NCBI GenBank assembly: GCA_950075865.1
Contig: CATMVA010000003.1
Coordinates: forward strand, 1-64,000
Direction of reading: 5' to 3'
From: an uncultured Oscillospiraceae bacterium
GTDB taxonomy: Bacteria; Bacillota; Clostridia; Oscillospirales; Oscillospiraceae
Length of the DNA stretch: 64,000 nucleotides
The stretch's first letter is position 1. Every line of letters begins with the position of its first letter. The position numbers were made by a program, and so were the translations under genes. The notes under the pieces were generated by a model. That model searched no databases, had not been told where the DNA came from, and was given only the letters and a program-made list of their open reading frames with translations. Below, piece after piece: positions 39,747 through 47,987 of the stretch.

Positions 39747-41828
39747 TTATTCGACTCCTCGATAATAAAGTCCGCGGGTGTATTGGCTGGGGGCCCAGTC
39801 GCTTTTGCCCAGGTAGCGCTCCAGAGCCTGGACGCACTCCCAGGGGTTTTCGGTGGTGAACATGAGCCGGGCGTAGGCCAGGCCGGCGTGCCTCCACTCG
39901 GGCTTGTCCGCCAGGAAGAGCTTGCGGCTGTTCAGGATCTCGCTGCGGCAGCCGGGAGCCTTGACCACGGGGAAGCGCTCCCCCTTCCGGTCGGTGAGGG
40001 TGTTCTCCCCCTCGCAGGCGCACTGGCCGGAACGGTTTTTGATGATGCAGTTTTCGGTGATCATCAGGGGCAGACGGCCGTAGACGACGGCCTCCAGGGG
40101 GATGGCCTTGCTGATGTCCCGGATCTGGGCCAGCTTGAGCTCGAAGGAGGCGGTGGCCGAGCGGAAGCCCAGGCGCTTGAGCTCCTTGAGGGCCTGGGCG
40201 TTGAAGACGGGAAGGCCAAAGCCGGCCCGGAGGGCGAAGCCCAGGGAGGAGGCCAGGCGGGCGGCTCCGTAGTCGCCCACCAGGGCCTCGGTACAACCCA
40301 GGTCCAGACATTTTTTCAACTCGCCGGCCACCCGGTCCCGCTCGCTGTCCCAGGCGATGCGGGGCAGGATGGGAATGACCGCGGTCCCTTGGGATGCGCG
40401 GCGGACCCGCTCGGGGTGGGCGGCAAGCTCGCCGCAGGGGACGTAGAGAGCGGCGGGGCCCAGAGCCAGCAGGTCGTCGCTGAGCTGGCTCGCCCGGCGG
40501 ACCGAGACGGTCAGAGCGGGGGGGGCGGCGGGGTTTTCGTAGCGGACGCCGGGCTTATACTCCCCGCTCCGGCGCTGGGGGAGGGCCTGGCGCTGATCGG
40601 AAAGGTCCTCCAGCACCTGACGGCGCAGGGCGTTGAGGGCGGAGAGGGGCACGTTGAGGTTCGGCTCCACCAGGGCCTTCACTCCCAGGCAGCGGTAGGG
40701 GGTGCCTCCGGTGCGGGAGAGCTGCTTCTCCACCTGCTCGGGGGTAATGGGAAAATTTTGGGCGGCCTCGGGTACGTCCCCGGCGGCGGTGACCACACGG
40801 CCATCCGGATCCTCCACGCCGACGCGGACGGGCTCGCCGGGGCGGAGCATGGCGTAGAACTTCACGTCCACACGGGAGCGCTCCTGGTTTTCGTAGGTTT
40901 GGCGGGCCTGGGCGAAGAGCTCTTTGGGCTCGGGGGTCTTTTCATCCCGGGTGCCAAACATTTGGGGACCCTTTTTGCCGTCGAAATAGTCCTGGGTGAA
41001 GCCATTGCGGGAAAAGGCGGTCTCCAGGTCCCGGAGCTCGCCGGCGGTGGGCATACGGTCCTCCTTGATGAGGGAGGCGTAGATGCGGGTGATGACGGCC
41101 ACATACTCGGGGCGTTTCATCCGCCCCTCCAGCTTCAGGCAGGCCACTCCCAGCTTCCGAAGCTGGCGGACCCGGTCGGCCAGGCACATGTCCTTGAGGG
41201 AGAGAGGGTAGCCGTCCGGCTTGCCTCCCCAGCCGTATTTCATGCGGCAGGGCTGGGCGCACAGACCCCGGTTGCCGCTTCTCTCCCCCACCACGGCGGA
41301 GAAGTAGCACTGGCCCGAGTAGCACATGCACAGGGCCCCGTGACCGAAAACCTCGATCTCGATGGGGGAGTGGTCGCAGATATAGCCGATGGCCTCGGCC
41401 GAGAGCTCGCGGGAGAGGACGGCCCGGGTCATACCCAGGTCGGCGCAGACCTTGACCCCGTCCAGGTTGTGGACGGTCATCTGGGTGGAGGCGTGGAGGG
41501 GCAGGTCGGGGGCGGCCTGCTTCACCGCACGGAGGACCCCAAGATCCTGGACCAGCACGGCGTCGGCCCCCAGGTCGGATGCCCGGCGGGCCAGGTCGGC
41601 GGCGGCGGGAAGCTCCCGGTCTGTGAGCAGGGTATTGAGAGTCAGGTACACCCTGACCCCCCGTAAATGGCAATAGGAGACCGCCGAGGCGAAATCCGCT
41701 TCGGTAAAATTCCGGGCATTGCGCCGGGCGTTGAAGTCGCCAAAGCCCAGGTAGACCGCATCGGCCCCGTTCTGAACGGCGGCGGTGAGGGCCTCCATGG
41801 ACCCGGCGGGGGACAAGAGCTCCAGCAT
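39747..41828 (-). CDS. U32-family peptidase with C-terminal DUF3656-like region
   Basis: A 693-residue U32 protein. The N-terminal U32 domain has ELLSPAGSMEALTAAVQNGA and FGHGALCMCYSGQCYFSAVV, and the CMCYSGQC-GNRGLCAQPC cysteines (about 170-195) that in related proteins hold an Fe-S cluster. The middle part matches the collagenase-like DUF3656 position. In E. coli the architecture U32 plus DUF3656 is RlhA, which hydroxylates 23S rRNA C2501, so an RNA hydroxylase role is more likely than proteolysis (inference). It lies one base from zapA and dut. Confidence 0.87.
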   Translation of the reverse strand: MLELLSPAGSMEALTAAVQNGADAVYLGFGDFNARRNARNFTEADFASAVSYCHLRGVRVYLTLNTLLTDRELPAAADLARRASDLGADAVLVQDLGVLRAVKQAAPDLPLHASTQMTVHNLDGVKVCADLGMTRAVLSRELSAEAIGYICDHSPIEIEVFGHGALCMCYSGQCYFSAVVGERSGNRGLCAQPCRMKYGWGGKPDGYPLSLKDMCLADRVRQLRKLGVACLKLEGRMKRPEYVAVITRIYASLIKEDRMPTAGELRDLETAFSRNGFTQDYFDGKKGPQMFGTRDEKTPEPKELFAQARQTYENQERSRVDVKFYAMLRPGEPVRVGVEDPDGRVVTAAGDVPEAAQNFPITPEQVEKQLSRTGGTPYRCLGVKALVEPNLNVPLSALNALRRQVLEDLSDQRQALPQRRSGEYKPGVRYENPAAPPALTVSVRRASQLSDDLLALGPAALYVPCGELAAHPERVRRASQGTAVIPILPRIAWDSERDRVAGELKKCLDLGCTEALVGDYGAARLASSLGFALRAGFGLPVFNAQALKELKRLGFRSATASFELKLAQIRDISKAIPLEAVVYGRLPLMITENCIIKNRSGQCACEGENTLTDRKGERFPVVKAPGCRSEILNSRKLFLADKPEWRHAGLAYARLMFTTENPWECVQALERYLGKSDWAPSQYTRGLYYRGVE

Positions 41829-41829
41829 C

Positions 41830-42144
41830 TTACTTCTTGTTCTGGAGCTTGAAGATCTCCTGCTTGGCCTTGGAAAGCTGGTTCTTCAAATCGGCCGACT
41901 CCTCCAGGAAGCCCTTGATCTGGACACGCAGGTTCTCGGCGGCGTCCAGGCTCTTGAAGTACTCGTCGGCAATGTTGAGGGCGGCCAGGACGGCGGCGTC
42001 GGATGCCGAGATCTTGCCGCTTTCCCGCACCTCCTGGATCTTGGCGTCCACATGTTCGGCCACTTTGGTCATGTAGGCGGCGTCCTCGGCGGCCACCAGG
42101 TTGTACTCCTGGCCGTTGATGGTAACAGTCACCTTGTTTTGCAC
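41830..42144 (-). CDS. zapA: Cell division protein ZapA
   Basis: A 104-residue FtsZ-ring stabiliser. The N-terminal VTVTINGQEYNLVAAEDAAY and the C-terminal coiled coil (ESADLKNQLSKAKQEIFKLQ) are typical. GTG start after GGGGGAG. First gene of the zapA-U32-dut-maf-mreCD-mrdA run; divergent from dnaD. Confidence 0.92.
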   Translation of the reverse strand: MQNKVTVTINGQEYNLVAAEDAAYMTKVAEHVDAKIQEVRESGKISASDAAVLAALNIADEYFKSLDAAENLRVQIKGFLEESADLKNQLSKAKQEIFKLQNKK

Positions 42145-42174
42145 GGTGTACTCCCCCTTTTTATATATAGGGTA

Positions 42175-42203
42175 ATTATAACACAGTCATAGCTATTTGA
42201 AAA
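42175..42203 (-). promoter_or_regulatory. zapA operon promoter
   Basis: Minus strand TTTTCA (42203-42198), 17-base spacer, TATAAT (42180-42175). Confidence 0.6.
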
Positions 42204-42240
42204 ACAAAAAATCGTGAATTTTTCCTTTTTATTTTTCCTA

Positions 42241-42269
42241 TTTACCTTCTCCCCCTTTTCGTGTACAAT
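42241..42269 (+). promoter_or_regulatory. dnaD-like gene promoter
   Basis: TTTACC (42241-42246), 17-base spacer, TACAAT (42264-42269). Confidence 0.55.
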
Positions 42270-42311
42270 AGAGGGGCATAAAAATCCGTCGAAAGGGGGG
42301 GGGCGCTCCCC

Positions 42312-43286
42312 ATGGCTGACAACGTATATCTGCCCGGCAACATCCTGTCCATGGCCGCCGGGGCGGCCGACCGGCTTCTGACCGCAGGCAGCGGAGACGC
42401 CGCCCTGCTGTACCTGTATCTGCTGAAAACCGGCGGGCGGTTCGACCCGGCCGGAGCGGCCAGGGCCCTGCGCTGGGAGCCCCAGCGGTGCGGCGATGCC
42501 CTCTCCCTGCTGGTCAAGCTGGAGCTGGCCGACGGGGCGGCTCCTCCGCCGGCTCCCGCTCCCGCCGAGCCCCCCGAATACTCGGCCGAGGACATCAACC
42601 GGGAGCTGGAAAACAAGACCTCCCCCTTCCCCCTGCTGGTGGACGAGGTCCAGCGGCGGCTGGGGAAGGTGCTCTCCACCGCCGACCTGAAAAGCCTGTA
42701 CGCCATTTACGATTTCTCCGGACTGCCCCCCGAGGTCATTCTGCTGGCGGTAAGCTGGTCCATCGAGGAGTACCAGCGGAAATACGGTCCGGGGCGGATG
42801 CCCCGGATGCCCCAGATCCAGCGGGAGGCCATCCGCTGGAAGGAGCGGGGGGTGGACTCGGTGGACGCCGCCGAGTCCCATTTGAAGCGGCTGACCCTCC
42901 TGCGGGAGCGGTCGGTCCAGATCCTGGGGCTGCTGGATATCCGGGACAGGCCCCCGGTGGCCAAGGAGAAGGAGTACATCGCCGTCTGGATCGACATGGG
43001 CTTTTCCGACGACGCCATCCGGCTGGCCTATGAGAAAACCGTGATGAAAAAGCAGAGCATGAACTGGCCCTATATGGACTCCATCCTGAAAAGCTGGCAT
43101 CAGAAGGGGCTGCACACCGCCGCCCAGGTCAGCGCCCAGGACAGCCGGCGGCCCAGGCGGTCCGCCGCCGGGGCAGGAGCCACCGCCCCCCAGCCCACCG
43201 GAGGGGAGGCCGACCTCCGGGCCCGCGCCGATATGGAACGGCTCCGGGAGCAGATGCGGAAAGCCAAAGAAAAGGAGGGGATGTAA
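42312..43286 (+). CDS. DnaD-domain replication protein
   Basis: A 324-residue cytosolic protein with an N-terminal winged-helix-like region, a Pro/Ala-rich linker (about 80-95) and two DnaD C-terminal-type (DDBH2) repeats: LGKVLSTADLKSLYAIYDFS and YIAVWIDMGFSDDAIRLAYE, the second ending in the family YxxxIL pattern (WPYMDSILKSW). Such proteins help load the replicative helicase. The next gene, a DnaI/DnaC-like ATPase, starts immediately after the stop. Confidence 0.88.
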   Translation: MADNVYLPGNILSMAAGAADRLLTAGSGDAALLYLYLLKTGGRFDPAGAARALRWEPQRCGDALSLLVKLELADGAAPPPAPAPAEPPEYSAEDINRELENKTSPFPLLVDEVQRRLGKVLSTADLKSLYAIYDFSGLPPEVILLAVSWSIEEYQRKYGPGRMPRMPQIQREAIRWKERGVDSVDAAESHLKRLTLLRERSVQILGLLDIRDRPPVAKEKEYIAVWIDMGFSDDAIRLAYEKTVMKKQSMNWPYMDSILKSWHQKGLHTAAQVSAQDSRRPRRSAAGAGATAPQPTGGEADLRARADMERLREQMRKAKEKEGM

Positions 43287-44291
43287 ATGGGATACGACGC
43301 CGCCGTCCTCCGCCGGGCCACGGCCCGCCTGGAGGTGGAGAGAAACGACCGGGAGCGCAAGCGGGATGAGCTGCGCCGCCGCCTTTACGCCCAGACCCCC
43401 GAGCTGGAGGGCATCGACCGGCAGCTTCGGGGGACCATTCTGGACATCATCTCAGCCAGTCTGCGGCAGGGCAGCGACCCCGCCCCCAGCCTCCAGGTCA
43501 TCAAGGACAGGAACATGGATCTTCAGCACCGCCGGGCCAGGCTTTTGGAGGAGGCCGGATACAGCGCCGACGCCCTGGATGACGCCCCTGCCTGCAAGCT
43601 GTGCGGGGACACCGGCTGGGTACAGGGGCAGATGTGCTCCTGTCTCAAGGCCCTGTGCGCCCAGGAGCAGGTGAAGGAGCTAAGCAAGCTGCTGGACCTG
43701 GGGGAGCAGTCCTTCGACTCCTTCTCCCTGGATTGGTACTCCCCCCTGCCCTGGCCGGGGGAGAGCGCGTCCCCCCGGGACAACATGGAGCTCATCTACG
43801 ACGTGTGCATCAACTACGCCCAGAAATTCGGGCGGTTCTACTTCAAAAACCTGTTTCTCACCGGAGATCCGGGGCTGGGCAAGACCTTTTTGTCGGCCTG
43901 TATTGCCCGGACGGTGGCAGAGAACGGGTTTTCGGTGGTTTATGACACGGCGGGGAACCTCTTTGCCCAGTTTGAGGAACAGAAGTTCGGCCGGGACCTG
44001 CCCGAGGGACGAGAGGCCCGGGAGGATACCCGGCGGTATCTCAGCTGTGACCTGCTGATCCTGGACGACCTGGGCAGTGAGTTCAACTCCCCCCTGTACC
44101 AGTCGGCCCTCTATACTCTGGTGAACACCCGGCTGGTCAGGGACAAGGCCACGGTCATCTCCTCCAACCTGAGCATGGACGGGGTGCGGAGCCGGTACAA
44201 CGGACAGACCGCCTCCCGGCTGGAGGGAGAGTACCGGGTGCTGCGGTTCTACGGCGAGGACATCCGGCTGCAAAAAAAGAGCAGGATGTGA
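43287..44291 (+). CDS. DnaI/DnaC-like helicase loader ATPase
   Basis: A 334-residue AAA+ protein. A coiled-coil N-terminus leads to a zinc-binding segment (CKLCGDTGWVQGQMCSC, about 108-124) as in DnaI. The AAA core follows: Walker A GDPGLGKT near 195 and Walker B LLILDDLG near 255, with sensor-1 VISSNLS. With the adjacent DnaD protein it most likely loads DnaB helicase. The ATG directly abuts the DnaD stop codon. Confidence 0.9.
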   Translation: MGYDAAVLRRATARLEVERNDRERKRDELRRRLYAQTPELEGIDRQLRGTILDIISASLRQGSDPAPSLQVIKDRNMDLQHRRARLLEEAGYSADALDDAPACKLCGDTGWVQGQMCSCLKALCAQEQVKELSKLLDLGEQSFDSFSLDWYSPLPWPGESASPRDNMELIYDVCINYAQKFGRFYFKNLFLTGDPGLGKTFLSACIARTVAENGFSVVYDTAGNLFAQFEEQKFGRDLPEGREAREDTRRYLSCDLLILDDLGSEFNSPLYQSALYTLVNTRLVRDKATVISSNLSMDGVRSRYNGQTASRLEGEYRVLRFYGEDIRLQKKSRM

Positions 44292-44298
44292 GACCGGT

Positions 44299-44337
44299 AA
44301 AAAAGGACCCCGTGACGGATCACGGGGTCCTTTTTTT
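44299..44337 (+). terminator. Terminator after the helicase loader gene
   Basis: 17-bp stem (arm AAAAAAGGACCCCGTGA, loop CGGA) ending in seven T. Confidence 0.92.
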
Positions 44338-44349
44338 GCCGCGAGGGGT

Positions 44350-44529
44350 TCAGGCCCCCTCTTTCCGCCGGATGTAGCGGAAACAGGCCGGGGTCCCGGC
44401 CGTCTTGTACCGGGCACGGGGGTCCCCGCAGTGGCCCACATCAAGGGGGAAGTACTTGGTGCTGCTCCGCCGGACATAGTGCCGGTAAAAGTGCTGGCAG
44501 GTCTCGCAGGTCCTTTCCTCTTCTTCCAT
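44350..44529 (-). CDS. Small cysteine-rich protein
   Basis: A 59-residue protein with a C-x2-C pair (RTCETCQHFYRHYVRR) and two further cysteines (GHCGDPR, PACFRY), suggesting a small zinc-binding fold. Function unknown. GGAGG eight bases upstream supports the ATG at 44529 over the GTG at 44538. Its promoter (44554-44582, minus) is a near mirror image of the one driving the ribbon-helix-helix gene. Confidence 0.75.
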   Translation of the reverse strand: MEEEERTCETCQHFYRHYVRRSSTKYFPLDVGHCGDPRARYKTAGTPACFRYIRRKEGA

Positions 44530-44550
44530 GATCGTCACCTCCTTTGCCTC

Positions 44551-44642
44551 TATATGATATCATATAGATTCTATTTGGTCAACCTCTAATAGAGGCAAAT
44601 AGAGTTATTGAAAAAATAGAATCTAAATGATATCATTTAGAT
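44551..44642. promoter_or_regulatory. Mirror-image divergent promoters with nested palindromes
   Basis: Minus promoter: TTGACC (44582-44577), 17-base spacer, TATCAT (44559-44554). Plus promoter: TTGAAA (44608-44613), 17-base spacer, TATCAT (44631-44636). The spacers are AAATAGAATCTATATGA and AAATAGAATCTAAATGA, identical at 16 of 17 positions. Palindromes lie at 44551-44566, 44583-44595 (CCTCT-AAT-AGAGG) and 44621-44642 (22 bases, perfect). Probably the operator of the ribbon-helix-helix protein. Confidence 0.75.
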
Positions 44643-44663
44643 ACTATTGGGGAGGTGTCATAT

Positions 44664-44837
44664 ATGGCGGCACAAGAACAGGAAGCCCCTTTTTCCGTTC
44701 GTATCGAAAAAGAGATCATGGACAAAATGCGTATATTGGCCAAGGAAAACGGCCGTTCCCTCAACAAACAAATTGAATTTGCGGTGAAACAATATTTGAA
44801 AGTCTATGAAGCCGAAAACGGAGAGGTCAAACCGTGA
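44664..44837 (+). CDS. Arc-like ribbon-helix-helix DNA-binding protein
   Basis: A 57-residue protein. PFSVRIEKEIMDKMRILAKE forms the beta strand and first helix, and NGRSLNKQIEFAVKQYL the second, as in Arc/MetJ repressors that bind palindromes as dimers of dimers. GGGGAGG eight bases upstream supports the ATG at 44664 over the GTG at 44655. Its stop overlaps the ylmH start by 4 bases (GTGA). The palindromes just upstream suggest autorepression and control of the divergent gene. Confidence 0.85.
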   Translation: MAAQEQEAPFSVRIEKEIMDKMRILAKENGRSLNKQIEFAVKQYLKVYEAENGEVKP

Positions 44838-45616
44838 CCAAGACTGAACTTCTGGACCGGGTGGCCCGGTCCGCCGAGGAGCGCCAGCTCCTTTCCCGGC
44901 TGCTGGATAAAATCGGCCAGGCCGGCCGGGGTGTCCCGGCCCACACGCCCTTTCTCTCGGAGGCCCAGCAGGAGGCGGCCGTCCGGCTGCTGAACGCCGC
45001 CGGGCATCCCCGGCATTTTTTTACCGGGGGGTATCCGGGCTCCGAGCGGAAAATCTGCGCCCTGCTGCCCGACTGGCAGGAGGAGGATTCCTTCGAGCCC
45101 CCCTTCACCGCCCTGCGCTGCCGCTGGCAGTCAGGGGACAAGCTGACCCACCGGGATTTTCTGGGCTCCATCCTAGGCCAGGGGATCGACCGGGAGAAGG
45201 TGGGAGATATTTTAGTGGGGGACGGGGTTTGCGACATTTTAGTGATGGAGGAGCTGAGGCAATACCTGCTCCAAAGTTTTGACTCGGCGGGACGCACCAA
45301 GCTCAAGGTGGAGGAGATCCCGCTCAGCGGCCTCCGTGTCCCCGAAAAGCAGGTGAAGGTCATCCACGATACGGTGAACTCCCTGCGTCTGGATTCGGTG
45401 ATGGCCACCGGGTTCTCCCTCTCCCGGGGCAAGGCCGCCGACCTGATCTCGGCGGGGCGGGTGGAGGTGAACCACGCCCTCTGCCTGAAATCCGACCGGA
45501 CGGTGGGACAGGGGGACACCCTCACCTGCCGGGGGCTGGGGAAATGCGTCCTTACAGAGGTGGGCGGCCTTTCCAAAAAGGGCCGCACTATGATCGTCAT
45601 GGAGAGATATTTGTGA
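44834..45616 (+). CDS. ylmH: YlmH-type S4-domain RNA-binding protein
   Basis: A 260-residue protein of the YlmH family. The C-terminal S4 domain (SVMATGFSLSRGKAADLISA followed by GRVEVNHAL, about 190-240) binds RNA; YlmH has been linked to ribosome rescue and division-site genes in Bacillus. Here it is not next to sepF/divIVA but translationally coupled to a ribbon-helix-helix gene. GTG start overlapping the previous stop, with GAGAGG upstream. Confidence 0.9.
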   Translation: MTKTELLDRVARSAEERQLLSRLLDKIGQAGRGVPAHTPFLSEAQQEAAVRLLNAAGHPRHFFTGGYPGSERKICALLPDWQEEDSFEPPFTALRCRWQSGDKLTHRDFLGSILGQGIDREKVGDILVGDGVCDILVMEELRQYLLQSFDSAGRTKLKVEEIPLSGLRVPEKQVKVIHDTVNSLRLDSVMATGFSLSRGKAADLISAGRVEVNHALCLKSDRTVGQGDTLTCRGLGKCVLTEVGGLSKKGRTMIVMERYL

Positions 45617-45633
45617 AAGGAGGCGGCCACGCC

Positions 45634-45843
45634 ATGATCACTGACGAAAAGGTAGCCCGCATCAATGAACTGGCCCGGAAATCCAGGACAGCCGAAGGGC
45701 TGACCGAGGCCGAAAAAGCCGAGCAGGCCGAACTCCGGCGGGAATATGTGGACGCGGTGAAGGCCAGCTTGCAGGGGCAGCTGGACCACACCACAGTCAT
45801 TGAGCCGGACGGGACCCGGCGGAAGCTGAAGCCAAAGGAATAA
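45634..45843 (+). CDS. DUF896 (YnzC-type) small protein
   Basis: A 69-residue helical-hairpin protein (RINELARKSRTAEGLTEAEK, AEQAELRREYVDAVKASLQG) with the family ending TTVIEPDGTRRKLKPK. In Bacillus ynzC lies in the SOS-controlled yneA operon; here it follows ylmH without an obvious LexA box. AAAGGAGG fixes the ATG. Function unknown. Confidence 0.9.
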   Translation: MITDEKVARINELARKSRTAEGLTEAEKAEQAELRREYVDAVKASLQGQLDHTTVIEPDGTRRKLKPKE

Positions 45844-45849
45844 AAACAC

Positions 45850-45887
45850 CGGGCGGCCTTTCGGGGAGGGCCGCCCGAATATTTTTT
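45850..45887 (+). terminator. Terminator after the DUF896 gene
   Basis: 9-bp GC stem CGGGCGGCC / GGCCGCCCG followed by AATATTTTTT. Confidence 0.88.
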
Positions 45888-45947
45888 CTCCCCTGTTGAA
45901 AAATTCCGGCCCCCTCAAACGTGTTATGGGTGAAAGGAGATGAGACC

Positions 45948-46430
45948 GTGACCGACTTCGACTGGGAGCAGGAGCTCCGCCGGATGGTGGAGACCTATAG
46001 CCCAATGCTCCTCCGGGCCGCCCTGACCAGGGTATCAACACCAGCCGACGCCGAGGACGCGGTCCAAGACGTATTCCTCCGGGTGCTCTCCAAGCGTCCT
46101 TGTTTCCGGGACAGGGACCATGAGAAGGCATGGCTTCTGCGCGCCGCGCTGAACCGGGCCTCCGACATCCGCCGAAGGAGGCGTGACGACGCCCCTCTGG
46201 ATGAGTTGGCCGGCACCGCCTTGGAAGCCCCCGACTACGGCCCCCTTCTTTCCGCTGTCCGCTCCCTGCCCGAGGCGTACAGCGCCGTGATCCATCTCTA
46301 TTATTACGAGGGCTATTCCATCAAAGAGATCGCCAGGCTGCTGGCGCTGCCCGTCCCCACGGTGGGGACCCGGCTTGCCCGCGGGCGGGAACGGCTGCGG
46401 GACTTACTGAAGGAGGAAGATTTCGCATGA
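45948..46430 (+). CDS. ECF-type RNA polymerase sigma factor
   Basis: A 160-residue sigma-70 family member with only regions 2 and 4. Region 2 reads TPADAEDAVQDVFLRVLSKR and region 4 YYEGYSIKEIARLLALPVPT followed by GTRLARGRERLRDLL. GTG start after AAAGGAG. It overlaps the next gene (ATGA), the predicted anti-sigma factor. A TGAAAA...CGTGTTA stretch at about 45898-45926 could be its own promoter. Confidence 0.92.
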   Translation: MTDFDWEQELRRMVETYSPMLLRAALTRVSTPADAEDAVQDVFLRVLSKRPCFRDRDHEKAWLLRAALNRASDIRRRRRDDAPLDELAGTALEAPDYGPLLSAVRSLPEAYSAVIHLYYYEGYSIKEIARLLALPVPTVGTRLARGRERLRDLLKEEDFA

Positions 46431-47149
46431 ACAGGGAAGCATACCGCGCCCAGGTGGACGCCGTCTCCTTCTCCCCCGACTTTCAGGACCGGACCATGGC
46501 ACGCCTGAGAGAGCTGGCCCAGGAAAAGGAGAAGAAAACCATGAAAAAAGCACATTGGAGAACCGGACTTATGGCAGCGGCAGCGGCCGCCGTGCTGGTG
46601 GTCAGCGCCTACGCCGCCGTCACCCTGCTGGAGCCCCGGGACGTGGCCCAGCGGGCGGGGAACGAGGCTCTGGCCGCCGCCTTTGAGAGCGAGGCCGCCG
46701 TCACGGTGAACGAGACCAGGACCGTGGGGGACTACACGGTGACCCTGATGGGGCTGGTGAGCGGCGAGGGGTTGGAGAATCTGGACGTGAGCCGGGATCG
46801 GACCTACGCCGTGCTGGCTATGCAGCGCGCCGATGGCACCCCCATTGAGGACAATGTCCCAGACCTCACCGTCACCCCCCTGATCGAGGGCTACGCCCCC
46901 TGGCTTGTGAACGCCTGGACTCTTAACGGCGGCACCACCACCTTCGCCCAGGACGGGGTTCTTTATTACCTGCTGGACTGTAACACCATTGAGCCCTACG
47001 CCGACCGGACCGTCTATCTGACGGTCTACCCCGGCAACCACATCCCCCCCAGCGCCGAGCGGTTCACCTTTGATGAGGAGACTGGTGCGATCACGGTACA
47101 AACAGGTGCGGAAGCGGCCATGTTTGTCCTGCCTCTGGCCGGAAAGTAA
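46427..47149 (+). CDS. Predicted membrane anti-sigma factor
   Basis: A 240-residue bitopic protein: a 45-residue cytoplasmic part (FSPDFQDRTMARLRELAQEK), one membrane span (about 47-66) and an extracellular domain of about 170 residues of unknown, DUF4179-like character. Position behind and overlapping the ECF sigma gene indicates that it holds the sigma factor until an envelope signal arrives. The signal is unknown. Confidence 0.8.
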   Translation: MNREAYRAQVDAVSFSPDFQDRTMARLRELAQEKEKKTMKKAHWRTGLMAAAAAAVLVVSAYAAVTLLEPRDVAQRAGNEALAAAFESEAAVTVNETRTVGDYTVTLMGLVSGEGLENLDVSRDRTYAVLAMQRADGTPIEDNVPDLTVTPLIEGYAPWLVNAWTLNGGTTTFAQDGVLYYLLDCNTIEPYADRTVYLTVYPGNHIPPSAERFTFDEETGAITVQTGAEAAMFVLPLAGK

Positions 47150-47173
47150 AACACAAACATTTATTGACAACAC

Positions 47174-47211
47174 AGCACAAGGCCCCGGTCATCCGACCGG
47201 GGCCTTGTGCT
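47174..47211. terminator. Bidirectional terminator
   Basis: 17-bp perfect stem (arm AGCACAAGGCCCCGGTC, loop ATCC) between the convergent anti-sigma and DUF1294 genes; its right end reaches the DUF1294 stop. Confidence 0.85.
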
Positions 47212-47488
47212 ATAAAAGCTCGATGGCATATTCGTAACGGAACCAGAGGGTGGCCAGCTGCAAAACCAAAATGGCAGGCAGGCCCCATCGGAAGCGTTTG
47301 TGCAAAGTCTTGTGGCGGAAGGTGTACATGCCCAGAATGGCGCCCGGGGCGCCGCCTGCCAGGGCAATGAGGAAGAACCATTTTTCGGCGATCCGCCACG
47401 CTCCGGTTTTGGCCCGGCGCTTGTCGATGCCCATGAGGATAAAATCCAGCAGACTGGCCCCCAGACAGAGATACAGAAGAGGTTTCAC
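47210..47488 (-). CDS. DUF1294 membrane protein
   Basis: A 92-residue membrane protein with about three spans. The family core ALAGGAPGAILGMYTFRHKT followed by LHKRF is clear. Function unknown. GTG start overlapping the NUDIX stop (GTGA). Confidence 0.9.
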   Translation of the reverse strand: MKPLLYLCLGASLLDFILMGIDKRRAKTGAWRIAEKWFFLIALAGGAPGAILGMYTFRHKTLHKRFRWGLPAILVLQLATLWFRYEYAIELL

Positions 47489-47973
47489 AGGCCCTCCCGA
47501 GAAAGAGGCGCGCCGTCCAGGACCGCCCCGATCAGGTTATCGTGGGCGTCGTAGCTCAGCTTCAGGGAGAAGAAGGGGCGGTTTTCCTCCAGCAGCCGGA
47601 AGAAGATCTTGTCCCCCTCCCAGATGGGCAGCTCCTGCACCTTCTCCTTGGGGACCCACTCCAGATCCCCCTCATTACACTCGGTGAGCATCCCGGTCCA
47701 GCCGGCGGCGGTGAAGAGGTGCATGTACTGGGTCTCCTGGCCGGCGCAGTCGAAGGTGACGATGCCCCGGAAACAGTAGTCGGTGAGGGTCAGGCCGGTC
47801 TCCTCTTTGGTCTCACGGAGGGCACAGTCCTCGGGGCTCTCCCCATGCTCAAAGCCGCCGCCCACCCCGATCCATTTATCGTGGTTGATGTCGTTTTTCT
47901 TTTTGACCCGGTGGAGCATCAGGTACTCCCCGGCGGCGTTTTCCAGATAGACGAGGGTGCTGTTGATGTGCAT
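47485..47973 (-). CDS. NUDIX hydrolase
   Basis: A 162-residue NUDIX enzyme. The box GGGFEHGESPEDCALRETKE followed by ETGL matches G-x5-E-x7-REUxEExGU around residues 38-60. The N-terminal KKKNDINHDKWIGVGGGFEH resembles MutT/8-oxo-dGTP diphosphatases, so nucleotide-pool cleaning is possible. It lies 14 bases behind ychF and overlaps the DUF1294 gene. Confidence 0.9.
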   Translation of the reverse strand: MHINSTLVYLENAAGEYLMLHRVKKKNDINHDKWIGVGGGFEHGESPEDCALRETKEETGLTLTDYCFRGIVTFDCAGQETQYMHLFTAAGWTGMLTECNEGDLEWVPKEKVQELPIWEGDKIFFRLLEENRPFFSLKLSYDAHDNLIGAVLDGAPLSREGL

Positions 47974-47987
47974 ATCTATGCCCCGCT

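Noticed and set aside
45634-45843. SOS control of the DUF896 gene, as for ynzC in Bacillus
   Set aside because: No CGAAC-N4-GTTC-like box is visible upstream; the gene appears to be read from the ylmH transcript.
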